Assembly (NCBI GenBank): GCA_022826505.1
Contig: JAJDUQ010000262.1
Span: 33,850 to 97,849 of the forward strand
DNA length: 64,000 nt
Direction of reading: 5' to 3'
Origin: Gammaproteobacteria bacterium
Lineage (GTDB): Bacteria > Pseudomonadota > Gammaproteobacteria > HK1
In this document: piece after piece, positions 34,556-43,282 of the stretch
How the letters are laid out: every line of letters begins with the position of its first letter
Position numbering within the stretch: position 1 is the stretch's first letter
Notes under the pieces: model-generated
Seen by the model: the letters and a program-made list of their open reading frames with translations, nothing else
Databases searched by the model: none
What the model was told of the DNA's origin: nothing
Translations under genes and position numbers: made by a program

Positions 34556-35776
34556 TTACGGCCGCATCAGCTCCGAGGTCGCGAACTGCGGCGGATAGAG
34601 CACCTCGGCGTCGGCCGCGGACTGCCCCACCTCCGAGTACTGGAAGATGAAGGTGGGCACGTCCTTCCACTGCTGATGGTAGACCCCGTCCTCCTGCGAG
34701 AACACGATGTCTCCGCGGGTGCCGGTCAGGTTGAGCCCCTGAAGCTCGGCGATGATGGCCTTGCGGTCGGTGCTGCCGGCTTTCTCGATCGCGGTGAGCA
34801 GCGCGTACATCGCGTCGTACCCCTGCAGCGGCAGGTAGTTCGGCTGGCGCTCGAACCGGTCGATGTAGCGCTGCTTGATCGTCTCGCCGAGCTCGGTCAA
34901 CTGGACGCTCGGGCTGAACGGGCAGGACATCAGCACGTACTGGCCCGCGTCCCTCACCGCCTCCCAGAACACCTTGTCGTTCTGCGCGGTGCAGGTGCCG
35001 TCGATGATCACCGTCTCCGCGGACGGCGCGAAGCGGATCTCGTGCGCCTGCTTCAGGACCAGGAACCCGCCGGGCGGGGTCACCGCGGCGATCAGGACTT
35101 CCGGCTGCACCTGGGTCTTGTACTTGAGCAGGATGGGCACGAAGTCCTTGGTGGCCCTCTCCACCACGTCGTAGCTGAACTCGATGCCCGCGTTCAGTCT
35201 CTCGATCACGATTTCGAGGTTCTTGGCGATGCCCACGCCGTAGTCCGAATCCTCGACGAGAGCGGCCGCCTTCTTGACGCCGTTCGCCATCATCAGCGCA
35301 ACCATGTTCTCGGCCATCTTCGACGAGTACACGCTGGTGCGAAAGACCTCGTCGTAGCCCGCCTCGGTGAGGAAATCCCCCCAGCACGAACCGATGACGA
35401 AAGGCACCCCGTGCTGGTGAAACACCTCGATCTCGGCCTTGCACACCGACGAATGGTATTCGCCGGCCACGCCGACCACGCCGTCATGGGTGATGAGCTT
35501 CTCGATCGCGGTCGCCCCCTGGGCCGGGGTATTGCGCGTGTCCTCGATGATCAGCTCGACCTGCTTGCCGAGCAGCCCGCCGGCGGCGTTGACGTCGTCC
35601 ACCGCCCACTCGAGGCCATACACCAGCTCCTGCCCCTGCTGGTAGCTGCCCGGCGCCGACAGCGGCGCCACGCCGCCCACCTTGATGGTGTCGGCCGCCC
35701 CCGCGGCGGTCCCGAGCGACAGCGCCGCGGCGAGCGCGACTCCCGACAGCAGCTTGTTGTTTTGAATCCTGGTCAT
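34556..35776 (-). CDS. ABC transporter substrate-binding protein (LivK/amide-urea type)
   Basis: A 406-residue periplasmic binding protein of the LivK superfamily. Signal peptide SGVALAAALSLGTAAGA is followed by ADTIKVGGVAPLS. The mature domain shows GVVGVAGEYHSS and PVTLRGYDAMYALL-like family segments (LPLQGYDAMYALL near 325). The start at 35776 was chosen over an in-frame upstream codon because it gives a clean signal peptide. It feeds LivHM/LivFG. Relatives bind branched-chain amino acids, amides, urea or similar, so the ligand is not assignable. Confidence 0.92.
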   Translation of the reverse strand: MTRIQNNKLLSGVALAAALSLGTAAGAADTIKVGGVAPLSAPGSYQQGQELVYGLEWAVDDVNAAGGLLGKQVELIIEDTRNTPAQGATAIEKLITHDGVVGVAGEYHSSVCKAEIEVFHQHGVPFVIGSCWGDFLTEAGYDEVFRTSVYSSKMAENMVALMMANGVKKAAALVEDSDYGVGIAKNLEIVIERLNAGIEFSYDVVERATKDFVPILLKYKTQVQPEVLIAAVTPPGGFLVLKQAHEIRFAPSAETVIIDGTCTAQNDKVFWEAVRDAGQYVLMSCPFSPSVQLTELGETIKQRYIDRFERQPNYLPLQGYDAMYALLTAIEKAGSTDRKAIIAELQGLNLTGTRGDIVFSQEDGVYHQQWKDVPTFIFQYSEVGQSAADAEVLYPPQFATSELMRP

Positions 35777-35972
35777 CCTCTTGCCTCCCTCATTGGTGGT
35801 TACGAGGGTGACGACAGTCACCGTCGTACATGGAGCTTCCGCCGTCGGCCGACTTCGGGGCCGGCCGGCGGCGGTGCCGTCATTCTTCTCCGGGGTCCAT
35901 GCAGTGCGTTCATCCCTGCAATGGCACCGGGACCCGGGTGGGGCGCCGAATCGGATTCCCGCCCGCCGGGCC

Positions 35973-36686
35973 TCATATCTGCAACCAGTCCTTGATCATG
36001 TCGTGCAGGTTGGTCTCGAACTCGGACTTGGTGCCGCTCACCTTGTTCCGCCCGACCTCCAGCACGTAGACGTGGTCCCCGACCCGGATCGCCTCCCGGA
36101 CGTTCTGGTCGACGAGGAGAATCGTCAGCCCGTCCGCCTTGAGGCGCTCGATGGTATCGTACACTTCCTTCGCGATGATGGGCGCGAGCCCCACCGTGGG
36201 CTCGTCGCAGATCAGGATCTCGGGGCGGATCATCATCCCGCGCGCGATCTCCAGGATCTTCTGCATCCCGCCCGACAGATCGCCGGCCTTGGACCGGCGC
36301 CGTTCCAGCATCAGCGGAAACAGCGCGTAGACCCGTTCGAGCTCGCGTGCGATGCGCGACTTGTCGTCGCGGAAGGTCCACGCGCCGAGCCGGATGTTCT
36401 GCTCGACGGTGAGGTGCGGGAACACGGTGCGTTCCTGCGGCAGGTAGCAGATGCCGATTCCGGCCATGTCGTGGCTGGAGCGGCCGGTCAGGTCCGTCCC
36501 GTCCCACGTCACCGTCCCGGACTTCGGGTGCAGAAAGCCGCAGATCACGCGGACCAGGGTGGACTTGCCCGAGCCGTTCGGCCCGATCACCGAGGTGATC
36601 CGCTCCCTTTCCGCGTCGACGGTGACGTCCTGCAGGATGTCGATCTCGTCGACGTAGCCGGCCACGATGTTGTGCGCGCTGAGCAT
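35973..36686 (-). CDS. livF: ABC transporter ATP-binding protein (LivF)
   Basis: A 237-residue ATPase with Walker A GPNGSGKST (residues 36-44), signature LSGGMQK near 140 and Walker B ILICDEPTVGLAP near 157. The signature reads LSGGMQ, a common LivF variant. It is encoded 2 bases after livG. It drives uptake with LivG. Confidence 0.93.
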   Translation of the reverse strand: MLSAHNIVAGYVDEIDILQDVTVDAERERITSVIGPNGSGKSTLVRVICGFLHPKSGTVTWDGTDLTGRSSHDMAGIGICYLPQERTVFPHLTVEQNIRLGAWTFRDDKSRIARELERVYALFPLMLERRRSKAGDLSGGMQKILEIARGMMIRPEILICDEPTVGLAPIIAKEVYDTIERLKADGLTILLVDQNVREAIRVGDHVYVLEVGRNKVSGTKSEFETNLHDMIKDWLQI

Positions 36687-36688
36687 CG

Positions 36689-37423
36689 TCAGCCCCCGAG
36701 ATAGGCTTCGATGACCCCGGGGTCCTCCCGAACCGCTTCCGGGGTACCGTCGGCGATCAACCGTCCGTTGGCCAGTACCACGATCCGGGTGGCCAGGCCC
36801 ATGATCGCGGGCAGGTCGTGGCTGACGACGATGAAGTCGATGCCCTGATCGCGGAGATCGCGGATGCGACCGAGGATGCGTTCGACCAGCAACGGGTGGA
36901 TCCCGCCGAAGGGTTCGTCGAGCAGCATCAGACGGGGCTTCAGCATCAGGGCCCGGGCGAACTGGAGCAGCATGCGCTGGCCTCCGGACAGGTCCGCCGC
37001 CTGCTCGTGGGCGAAGTCGGCGATGTCGACGAAGTCCAGGTACTCCTTCGCCCGCCGGATAAGCGTGACGCGGTCCTCGGCGCCGGCGTCGCGGGTGGTG
37101 AAGCCCGGGGTGAGCATGTTCTCCAGCGCCGTCATGCGCGGAAAGATGCGCGCGATCTGGAACGTCCGGGCGATGCCGGCGCGCGCGATCGCGTGCGGCG
37201 GCGCCTTCTCGATGGGACGGCCCTCGAAGCGGATGGAGCCGGCATCGAGCGGGTAGATGCCGCTCGTCGCGTTGAGCAGGGTCGTCTTGCCGGAGCCGTT
37301 CGGACCGATGAGGCCAACGAGCTGGCCCTTCTCCATCGCGAACGACACCGAGCTCAACGCCTGGTTGCCGCCGAACGCGACGCTGCCGTCCTGCACTTCG
37401 AATACGGTCTGGTGCTCGGCCAA
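36689..37423 (-). CDS. livG: ABC transporter ATP-binding protein (LivG)
   Basis: A 244-residue ATPase, first gene of the operon. Walker A is GPNGSGKTT near residue 40, signature LSGGQRM near 147 and Walker B LMLLDEPFGGIHP near 167. The H-loop is VVSHDL near 202. The gene order livG, livF, binding protein, livH, livM is a complete importer. Confidence 0.93.
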   Translation of the reverse strand: MAEHQTVFEVQDGSVAFGGNQALSSVSFAMEKGQLVGLIGPNGSGKTTLLNATSGIYPLDAGSIRFEGRPIEKAPPHAIARAGIARTFQIARIFPRMTALENMLTPGFTTRDAGAEDRVTLIRRAKEYLDFVDIADFAHEQAADLSGGQRMLLQFARALMLKPRLMLLDEPFGGIHPLLVERILGRIRDLRDQGIDFIVVSHDLPAIMGLATRIVVLANGRLIADGTPEAVREDPGVIEAYLGG

Positions 37424-37643
37424 CGACTCGTCCGCCCCTGATCCACCCTGACCCGGAAACGCGCCTGCCCCGCCCCAATCGGCTCGGGGCGAGAAGCAAG
37501 CGCGTGACCGGTACCCGTGCGCCGATGATGATGGCCTTTACGACATCGTTCAACCCGGGGGGCGCGGGGGCATGGATCGAGGGGGCGGTCGATGCGCGGG
37601 GACGATGCAACCGGCCGTTGAAGGTCACGAATTACGGCGACAA

Positions 37644-38174
37644 TCAGACTCCACCGCGTACATGATCGTCATTGCCCACCGCCGAATCCATCCACCGCGC
37701 CGCGTACCGTGCCAGCGAGGTGTCCACGTACACGTCGAAGGACGGCCGAGCGTCGAGCCGGTGAATCAGCGCCGTGATCCTCGCGAACGCGGCGCGCACG
37801 GCTCGACCCGTCGGAAACACCGTCGAATGGAGGTCGACTCCCGTGGCCTGAGCGAGCACCTCCGGCGACTCGGGGCCGGTGATGGTGAACACGCGCCAGG
37901 CGTCGGAGACCAGGACCACGGCACTGAACGTGCCGGCGGTGATCTCCTCGAGTCTGGCGAGCCAGCCCTCCTCGTCGTCCGGCGAGACGCGGACCAGCCA
38001 TTCGTCCGGACCGAGGCCGAACACCGTGACCGTCCCGTTCCCTGACACGGGTCCGGCCGGCTCCGGCAACCTGACGCCGAGCGCCCGTTCCACCGCCGGC
38101 ATCCCCGCCGCCCCGACCCGAAGGCTGATCAGGGCCGGCCGCTCGGGACCGCTCACCTCGACCTGGTAGCCCAC
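37644..38174 (-). CDS. soxG: Sarcosine oxidase gamma subunit
   Basis: A 176-residue SoxG, the small gamma subunit of heterotetrameric sarcosine oxidase. Recognisable blocks include LGLGPDEWLV-like FGLGPDEWLVRV near 57 and SDAWRVFTITGP near 90. It follows soxA by 4 bases. It is structural in the complex that converts sarcosine to glycine, with the methyl group passed to tetrahydrofolate or released as formaldehyde. Confidence 0.88.
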   Translation of the reverse strand: MGYQVEVSGPERPALISLRVGAAGMPAVERALGVRLPEPAGPVSGNGTVTVFGLGPDEWLVRVSPDDEEGWLARLEEITAGTFSAVVLVSDAWRVFTITGPESPEVLAQATGVDLHSTVFPTGRAVRAAFARITALIHRLDARPSFDVYVDTSLARYAARWMDSAVGNDDHVRGGV

Positions 38175-38178
38175 CGCC

Positions 38179-41151
38179 TCAGCCCCTCATACGAACGCCG
38201 GCCGGATCGACGAAGCACGGGCGCGTCACCCGCGCCGGTGCCCTCCGATCGATCGCGGCGATCTCGATCCGCTCGTCGATCAGCCGCCGCCCGTCGTCCA
38301 GCACCGCGAGCGCAATGGACCGTCCGACATTGGGGCTCCGGCAGGCCTGGGAGACGTACCCGATGATCGGCGGCGCGTCGGACGGAGCGCCGAGCGGCAC
38401 CAGCGGCGTGCCGTCGGGGGGAACGAACGCCGGGTCCTCGGGCAGCAGGCCCACCACATTGGGCCGCACGCCGCCCACGTTGCGGTCCCGCACGAGCGAG
38501 CGCCGGCCGATGAAGTCGCCCTTGTCCATGTCGACCGCCCAGCCGCAGCCGGCGTCGTAGGGGTTGACGATGCCGTCGCCCTCGAAACCGGCGGAGACGA
38601 AGCCCTTCTCGCAGCGCATCACCATGCTCGCCTCGGAGCCGACGACGGTGAGGCCGAGCGGCTCCCCGGCCTGCCCCAGCGACTCCCACACGCGCACTCC
38701 GTCCCGGGCGGGCACGTTGACCTCGAAGCTGAGCTCGCCGGTGTATCCGGCCCGTGCGACCCGGGCCGGGGCACCGGCGACCGTCGTCTCGCGCATCGTC
38801 ATGAAGGGAAAGGCATCGGGGGCGAGGTTCGTACCGACTCCGGCCGTCTCCAGAACCTCCCTCGCCTTCGGGCCGCACACGCAGATGTTGGTCCACTGAG
38901 AGGTGACGACGGTGAGATACACCCGGAGCCCCGGCCACTCGAGCTGCAGCAGCCGTTCCAGGTGCTTCTCCACGTGATCCGCCGCCCCGGTACCGGCGAA
39001 CATCCACCAGCGGTCCTCGGCGAGGCGGAAGGTGATTCCGTCGTCCAAGAGCCGGCCGTCCTCGCGCAGCATCCAGCCGAACCGGCCACGACCGACGGCC
39101 AGGTCGTCCCATCGATTCGCATGGACCCGGTTGAGAAAGATGGCCACGTCCGGACCGTGGAGCTCGAACTTGCCGAGCGGCGAGCCGTCGTACATGCCGG
39201 CGGAGGTCCGGCAGGCGAGCGCCTCGCGCGCGACGGCCTCCTCCATGCGCTCGCCGTCACGCGGAAAGAAGCTCGGCCGCCGGTACCCCGCACCCGCCTC
39301 GAACATCACCGCTCCGGCGTCCTCGATCCAGTCGGTGAGCGCGGTACGCCGGGAGGGGAGCACGATCTCGCCGGCGTCCTTCCCGGCAATCACGCCGAAG
39401 CTCACCGGCGCGTAGGGCGGCCGGTACGTGGTGGTGCCGACCGCGCCCGGCGCCTCGCCGAGCGTCTCCGACAGGATGCCGATCGCGTTGACGTTGCCGA
39501 GCTTGCCCTGGTCGGTGCCCATGCCCGCCGTCGTGTAGCGTTTCACGTGCTCCACCGAGCGGAAGCCCTCCTGCTCGGCGAGCCGGATGTCCGCCGCGGT
39601 CACGTCGTTCTGCAGGTCGACGAACGCCTTGGCGCGGGGTCGGGTCGTCGGTATCTCCCAGCAGGGCTCGATGTCGAGGGGCCAATCCCGCCGGCATGCC
39701 AAGACGTCCGTCGCGGGCGCGAGGAAGCCGAGCGCGGCGCACGCCTGGGAACCCGCCCGCCAGCCCTGCTCCAGTGCCGCCCGAAGGCCGAACGCACCGT
39801 TGCACGCTCCGGCGCTGCGCTCGGCCTGCACGCCGCGGCCCGGCACGAAGCAGGCTCGGGCCTCGTCGTAGGCGGGGCGGCCCCCGGACTGCGAGTGCAG
39901 GTGCACGCGAGGACTCCAGCCGCCGGAGCAGAGCACCAGGTCGCAGTCGACGCGGCGGCGCTTGCCGAGCTGGTCGGTCGGCGCGACGAACGCCGCCGCG
40001 ACGGTCCGGGTGCCGGCGACACCCACCACCGCGTGACCGCTGCGAACCTCGACCCCGCGTGCGGCGAGCTCGCCGACGAGCGGCCCGGGCGGATGCGTCC
40101 GGAGGTCCGCGAGCACCGGCACTTCGACCCCCGCCTCGACGAGCTCCAGGACCGCGCGATAGGTCGCGTTGTTGTTGGTGACGGCCACCGCCCGGTCTCC
40201 GGGACGCACCCCGTACCGGCGGACGTAGGCGAGCGCCGCGGAGGCAAGCATCACCCCCGGACGGTCGTTGTTCGCGAACACCAGCGGGCGCTCCGACGCG
40301 CCGGTGGCGAGCACCACGCGCCGCGCCCGCACCTTCCACAGGCGCTCGTCGATCCAGGATTGCGCGGGAGACAGTTCGACGACGGTCAGCAGGTTGTGGT
40401 CGTAGTAGCCCGCCACCGTCGCCTGTTCGAGTCGCACGACGTTGGGGAACGCGTCGAGCTCGGCCACCGCGTCGCCCACCCATTCGGCGGCGGGGCGGTC
40501 GCCGATTTCCGCCGCGGCGTCGAGGAGCGTCCCGCCCGGGGCGACTCCGTCGTCGGCGATCATCACCCGGGCGCCGCCACGCGCCGCGGCCAGCGCCGCC
40601 CGGAGCCCGGCCGGACCCGCGCCCGCGACGAGCACGTCGCAGTGGCTGAAGCGCCTCTCGTACGCGCGCCGGCCCGCGGTCCGGGGGGCGGTGCCGAGTC
40701 CGGCCATGCGGCGCACGTATCGCCCGTAGAAGTTCCATCCGCCGGGCAGCCCCATGAACGTCTTGTAGTAGAAGCCGGCCGGGAGCAGCGGCGACAGCCG
40801 ATCGCTGATCGCGCCGAGGTCGAAGCCGACGCCAGGCCAGCAGTTGACGCTGCGGGCGCTCAGACCCTCCCCGAGCGCGAGGGTCGTGGCTCTGACGTTG
40901 GGTTCGTCGTCCTCGCCGTCGAGCTGCACGACGGCATTGGGCTCATCGGCCCCCGCGGCGACGATGCCTCTTGGGCGGTGGTACTTGAAGCTGCGCCCGA
41001 CCAGGCGCACGCCGTTGGCCATCAGGGCCGAGGCGAGGGTGTCGCCGGAATGGCCTTCGAAGTCCTTCCCGTTGAACCGGAAGCGAAGCCGCCGGGTACG
41101 CTCGACGAGTGCCCCTCCGGTGGGGAGCCTGAAGGGCTGGGCACGGCTCAC
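38179..41151 (-). CDS. soxA: Sarcosine oxidase alpha subunit
   Basis: A 990-residue SoxA of normal length. Residues 25-95 are a ferredoxin-like domain (FNGKDFEGHSGDTLASAL), then an NAD-binding fold with VLVAGAGPAGLRAAL near 173, and a C-terminal GcvT-like folate-binding half (about 610-980) with ARAGYTGELSFEV near 840. It binds NAD and tetrahydrofolate and works with SoxB, SoxD and SoxG. In standard operons the order is soxB-soxD-soxA-soxG. Here soxD lies 1.7 kb upstream, behind inserted genes. Confidence 0.95.
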   Translation of the reverse strand: MSRAQPFRLPTGGALVERTRRLRFRFNGKDFEGHSGDTLASALMANGVRLVGRSFKYHRPRGIVAAGADEPNAVVQLDGEDDEPNVRATTLALGEGLSARSVNCWPGVGFDLGAISDRLSPLLPAGFYYKTFMGLPGGWNFYGRYVRRMAGLGTAPRTAGRRAYERRFSHCDVLVAGAGPAGLRAALAAARGGARVMIADDGVAPGGTLLDAAAEIGDRPAAEWVGDAVAELDAFPNVVRLEQATVAGYYDHNLLTVVELSPAQSWIDERLWKVRARRVVLATGASERPLVFANNDRPGVMLASAALAYVRRYGVRPGDRAVAVTNNNATYRAVLELVEAGVEVPVLADLRTHPPGPLVGELAARGVEVRSGHAVVGVAGTRTVAAAFVAPTDQLGKRRRVDCDLVLCSGGWSPRVHLHSQSGGRPAYDEARACFVPGRGVQAERSAGACNGAFGLRAALEQGWRAGSQACAALGFLAPATDVLACRRDWPLDIEPCWEIPTTRPRAKAFVDLQNDVTAADIRLAEQEGFRSVEHVKRYTTAGMGTDQGKLGNVNAIGILSETLGEAPGAVGTTTYRPPYAPVSFGVIAGKDAGEIVLPSRRTALTDWIEDAGAVMFEAGAGYRRPSFFPRDGERMEEAVAREALACRTSAGMYDGSPLGKFELHGPDVAIFLNRVHANRWDDLAVGRGRFGWMLREDGRLLDDGITFRLAEDRWWMFAGTGAADHVEKHLERLLQLEWPGLRVYLTVVTSQWTNICVCGPKAREVLETAGVGTNLAPDAFPFMTMRETTVAGAPARVARAGYTGELSFEVNVPARDGVRVWESLGQAGEPLGLTVVGSEASMVMRCEKGFVSAGFEGDGIVNPYDAGCGWAVDMDKGDFIGRRSLVRDRNVGGVRPNVVGLLPEDPAFVPPDGTPLVPLGAPSDAPPIIGYVSQACRSPNVGRSIALAVLDDGRRLIDERIEIAAIDRRAPARVTRPCFVDPAGVRMRG

Positions 41152-41201
41152 CGGCGGACGAGCGCCGGCGGGCGGACAGTCGGCCGCGTCGCCACCGGGC
41201 G

Positions 41202-41585
41202 CTATCCGCGCCGGCGTCGCAGCGTTCGAAGTCGCGCCCGGAAGTCGGGCTCGTCCTCGCTTCGAAGCCGGGCGTCGACGACTTCCCCGCCGGTCACCCG
41301 GTCGAGGTCCCGAGCATCGAGGCGGGGTCCGGATCCAGGCTGTCCTTGCGAGGCCAGAGTCCTCCGCACGAGCGTCTCCAGGAGCGCGACCCGTCCCTCG
41401 ATTCGGCCCTCCCGGGCCTCGATCTCCTCGCGCGTCATGGTGACGGGACGGCAGGCGGGAAACTCCCGTGCCTCCCCCTCGGGTCGCGGGTTCTCCCGCA
41501 TGGTGCGCTCCGCCAACGCGGCGCCCTCGTCAGTCCGCACTTCCGGCCTCCGTCTCGATCCCGCCGAGTCATCCGCAATCTTCAT
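41202..41585 (-). CDS. Small hypothetical protein upstream of soxA
   Basis: A possible 127-residue protein, highly charged, with a helical stretch TREEIEAREGRIEGRVALLE and an Arg-rich end. It is 50 bases upstream of soxA and in the same direction. The start at 41585 (MKIADDSAG) is tentative, with no good ribosome site. No homology is recognised, and it could be a non-coding open frame left by the insertion into the sox operon. Confidence 0.35.
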   Translation of the reverse strand: MKIADDSAGSRRRPEVRTDEGAALAERTMRENPRPEGEAREFPACRPVTMTREEIEAREGRIEGRVALLETLVRRTLASQGQPGSGPRLDARDLDRVTGGEVVDARLRSEDEPDFRARLRTLRRRRG

Positions 41586-41787
41586 GCCGCGGGTGGGGAT
41601 GGTCAACCAGGACCATTCCACGCGGCACCGCCGGAGTCGATTCACGCCATGGCGCCGCGACGAACGTCGATGCTTCGACATCCCTCGGCCGCCCGGGATG
41701 CAATGGCGCCGGCGGCAGGCGGGCGGAGGTATCCGGACCGCTCGACCAACGATAGACTCGCACGATTCCAGGCATGGACGATTGGTC

Positions 41788-42393
41788 ATGGCACGAGTGC
41801 GCGACATCGAAATCGACGAGGTTCCCGCCGACCTCCAGCCCGTCTACCGGCGCTACGCCGAGTCCTACGGCCCGTTTCTCAACCAGGTGAAGGTCTTCGC
41901 ACACCGCCCGCCCGCACTCCGGCACGTGATGGGCATGCTGCTGGAGCTCGCCGAGGAGGCGGTCCTGCCCAAGCGCTACCTGGAGATCGCGCTGGTGGCG
42001 GTCTCGAAGGCGAACGAGTGCACCTACTGCGTGGCCCACCACGCGCCCCGGCTGGTGGGACAAGGGCTCGAAGCGGCCAGCGTGGCCGCCATCCTCGAGC
42101 CCGAGGTGCCGGGGTTCGACGAGGTGGACACCCTGGTGCGCGACTACGCGGTCGCGGTCACCGAGGACGCGCGGCGGATGCCGGCCGCAATGTTGGATCG
42201 GCTCAAGGCGCACTTCACCGAGGCGCAGATCGTCGAGCTGACGTTGCGCGCGACGCTTTGCGGCTTCTTCAACCGCTTCAACGAGGCGCTCGGCATCGAG
42301 ATGGAGGACGGGGTCGTCGAGGAGATGCTGGCGGCGGGGTACCGGCTCGAGGACCTCCCGCACCCCGAAACGCTGTCGGAGGCCGCCGACTGA
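41788..42393 (+). CDS. Carboxymuconolactone decarboxylase/AhpD-family protein
   Basis: A 201-residue AhpD-like protein with the CxxC-His motif ANECTYCVAHHAP near residue 80, typical of carboxymuconolactone decarboxylase/peroxidase-like members. The start at 41788 (MARVRDIEIDEVP) matches family N-termini. It is transcribed against the sox genes, inside the 1.7-kb segment separating soxD from soxA. It may help with peroxide from the oxidase, but the opposite orientation argues for independent arrival. Confidence 0.85.
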   Translation: MARVRDIEIDEVPADLQPVYRRYAESYGPFLNQVKVFAHRPPALRHVMGMLLELAEEAVLPKRYLEIALVAVSKANECTYCVAHHAPRLVGQGLEAASVAAILEPEVPGFDEVDTLVRDYAVAVTEDARRMPAAMLDRLKAHFTEAQIVELTLRATLCGFFNRFNEALGIEMEDGVVEEMLAAGYRLEDLPHPETLSEAAD

Positions 42394-42507
42394 ACCGCAG
42401 GTCCGCGGAGCCGGACTGCCCGGCGAGCGGCTTCACGACCGATCACGTGCGTGGCGTTCGAGTCAGACTGACCGCACCCTGCAATTCGGCTCGCGAGGAG
42501 GCATCCG

Positions 42508-42717
42508 ATGCAGGATCGCCAGTCTGGATACACCAATGAGACACACGCGCCGCGAACCGATCCCGTGGTCCAGGCATACATGCGTCACGTCGACCGCACC
42601 CTTCTCCGGCAGAACCTTCGGCGGACGGCAACTGAACGGGTCAGGAACCTGATGGCCCTGCAACGGCTGGCCGAGGAAGCGCGGCGGGCCGGGCGCTCCC
42701 GGCGGAGCGCCTCTTGA
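42508..42717 (+). CDS. Small protein paired with a nucleotidyltransferase remnant
   Basis: A 69-residue protein, DPVVQAYMRHVDRTLLRQNL with RNLMALQRLAEEARRAG, of a family that regularly precedes short nucleotidyltransferase (MNT-like) genes. A GAGGAGG ribosome site lies 8 bases before the ATG. It overlaps the next frame by 4 bases (TTGA). Such pairs act as toxin-antitoxin-like modules. Here the enzyme partner is truncated. Confidence 0.65.
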   Translation: MQDRQSGYTNETHAPRTDPVVQAYMRHVDRTLLRQNLRRTATERVRNLMALQRLAEEARRAGRSRRSAS

Positions 42718-42869
42718 CCGACTTCGAGGCGGTCATTCGAACATTTGCCGAAGCCGGGGTCGAATTCGTCATCGTCGGCGGCCTTGCCGCAACCATTCAC
42801 GGCTCGGCACGACTGACACAGGATGTGGATTTCGTCTATGCGCGGACCAGCGACCAATCGAACCAGTGA
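42714..42869 (+). pseudogene. Truncated MNT-type nucleotidyltransferase
   Basis: It starts at a TTG coupled to the preceding stop. It encodes TDFEAVIRTFAEAGVEFVIV and GGLAATIHGSARLTQDVDFVY, the GG...DxD core of small nucleotidyltransferases, then stops after 51 residues. Family members have about 150-200 residues, so the C-terminal three quarters are missing. The truncation point lies 20 bases before the soxD stop, which marks one edge of the insertion. Confidence 0.62.
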
Positions 42870-42888
42870 GCTTGGGCTGTCGGACTTC

Positions 42889-43146
42889 TCATCGCCGCAC
42901 CGGATCCGCCCCCGCAACCTCGTGGGTCAGCGTGTTGCGCCGCACGATGATCCAGCGCCGGCAGCCGCGCTCGTGCCACCACTGCTCCCGCACCCAGCCC
43001 TTGGGGTTGGCATGGTTGTAGACGTAGTCGTTCCACTGCGCGTCGGAGAGCGCGGCCGGGTCCGCGGGCCTCGGCACCGCCTCGCTCCAGCACACGAACT
43101 CGTCCTCGTTGCGCGGACCGCAGTGCGGGCAGGGGATGACGATCAC
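42889..43146 (-). CDS. soxD: Sarcosine oxidase delta subunit
   Basis: An 85-residue SoxD, the zinc-binding small subunit. IPCPHCGPRNEDEF carries the CxxC pair and HERGCRRWIIVRRNT the remaining ligands. The length is normal. It is separated from soxB by 136 bases and from soxA by 1.7 kb of oppositely oriented genes. It still has intact family residues, so the enzyme could be complete if soxA-soxG have their own promoter. Confidence 0.9.
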   Translation of the reverse strand: MIVIPCPHCGPRNEDEFVCWSEAVPRPADPAALSDAQWNDYVYNHANPKGWVREQWWHERGCRRWIIVRRNTLTHEVAGADPVRR

Positions 43147-43282
43147 GGCCTTGCTCCCATGAAAACGCCTATCGTCGTCGGCGTGCGTTCGTGCACGGAT
43201 GGACAGTTGTCCTTCAAGGCCCCCGTTCCGGCGCCGGAAGCACTCGAATCCGGGCGTGGCCGGACTGTCGTCAAACCGGCCC

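Noticed and set aside
37467..37490. Hairpin GCCCCG/CGGGGC upstream of livG as a terminator
   Set aside because: Short arms, a long loop and no U-tract; expected by chance at this GC content.
38962..41787. Open frame antisense to soxA joined in frame to the AhpD-like gene
   Set aside because: The part before 41788 is antisense shadow; the real protein starts at MARVRDIEID.
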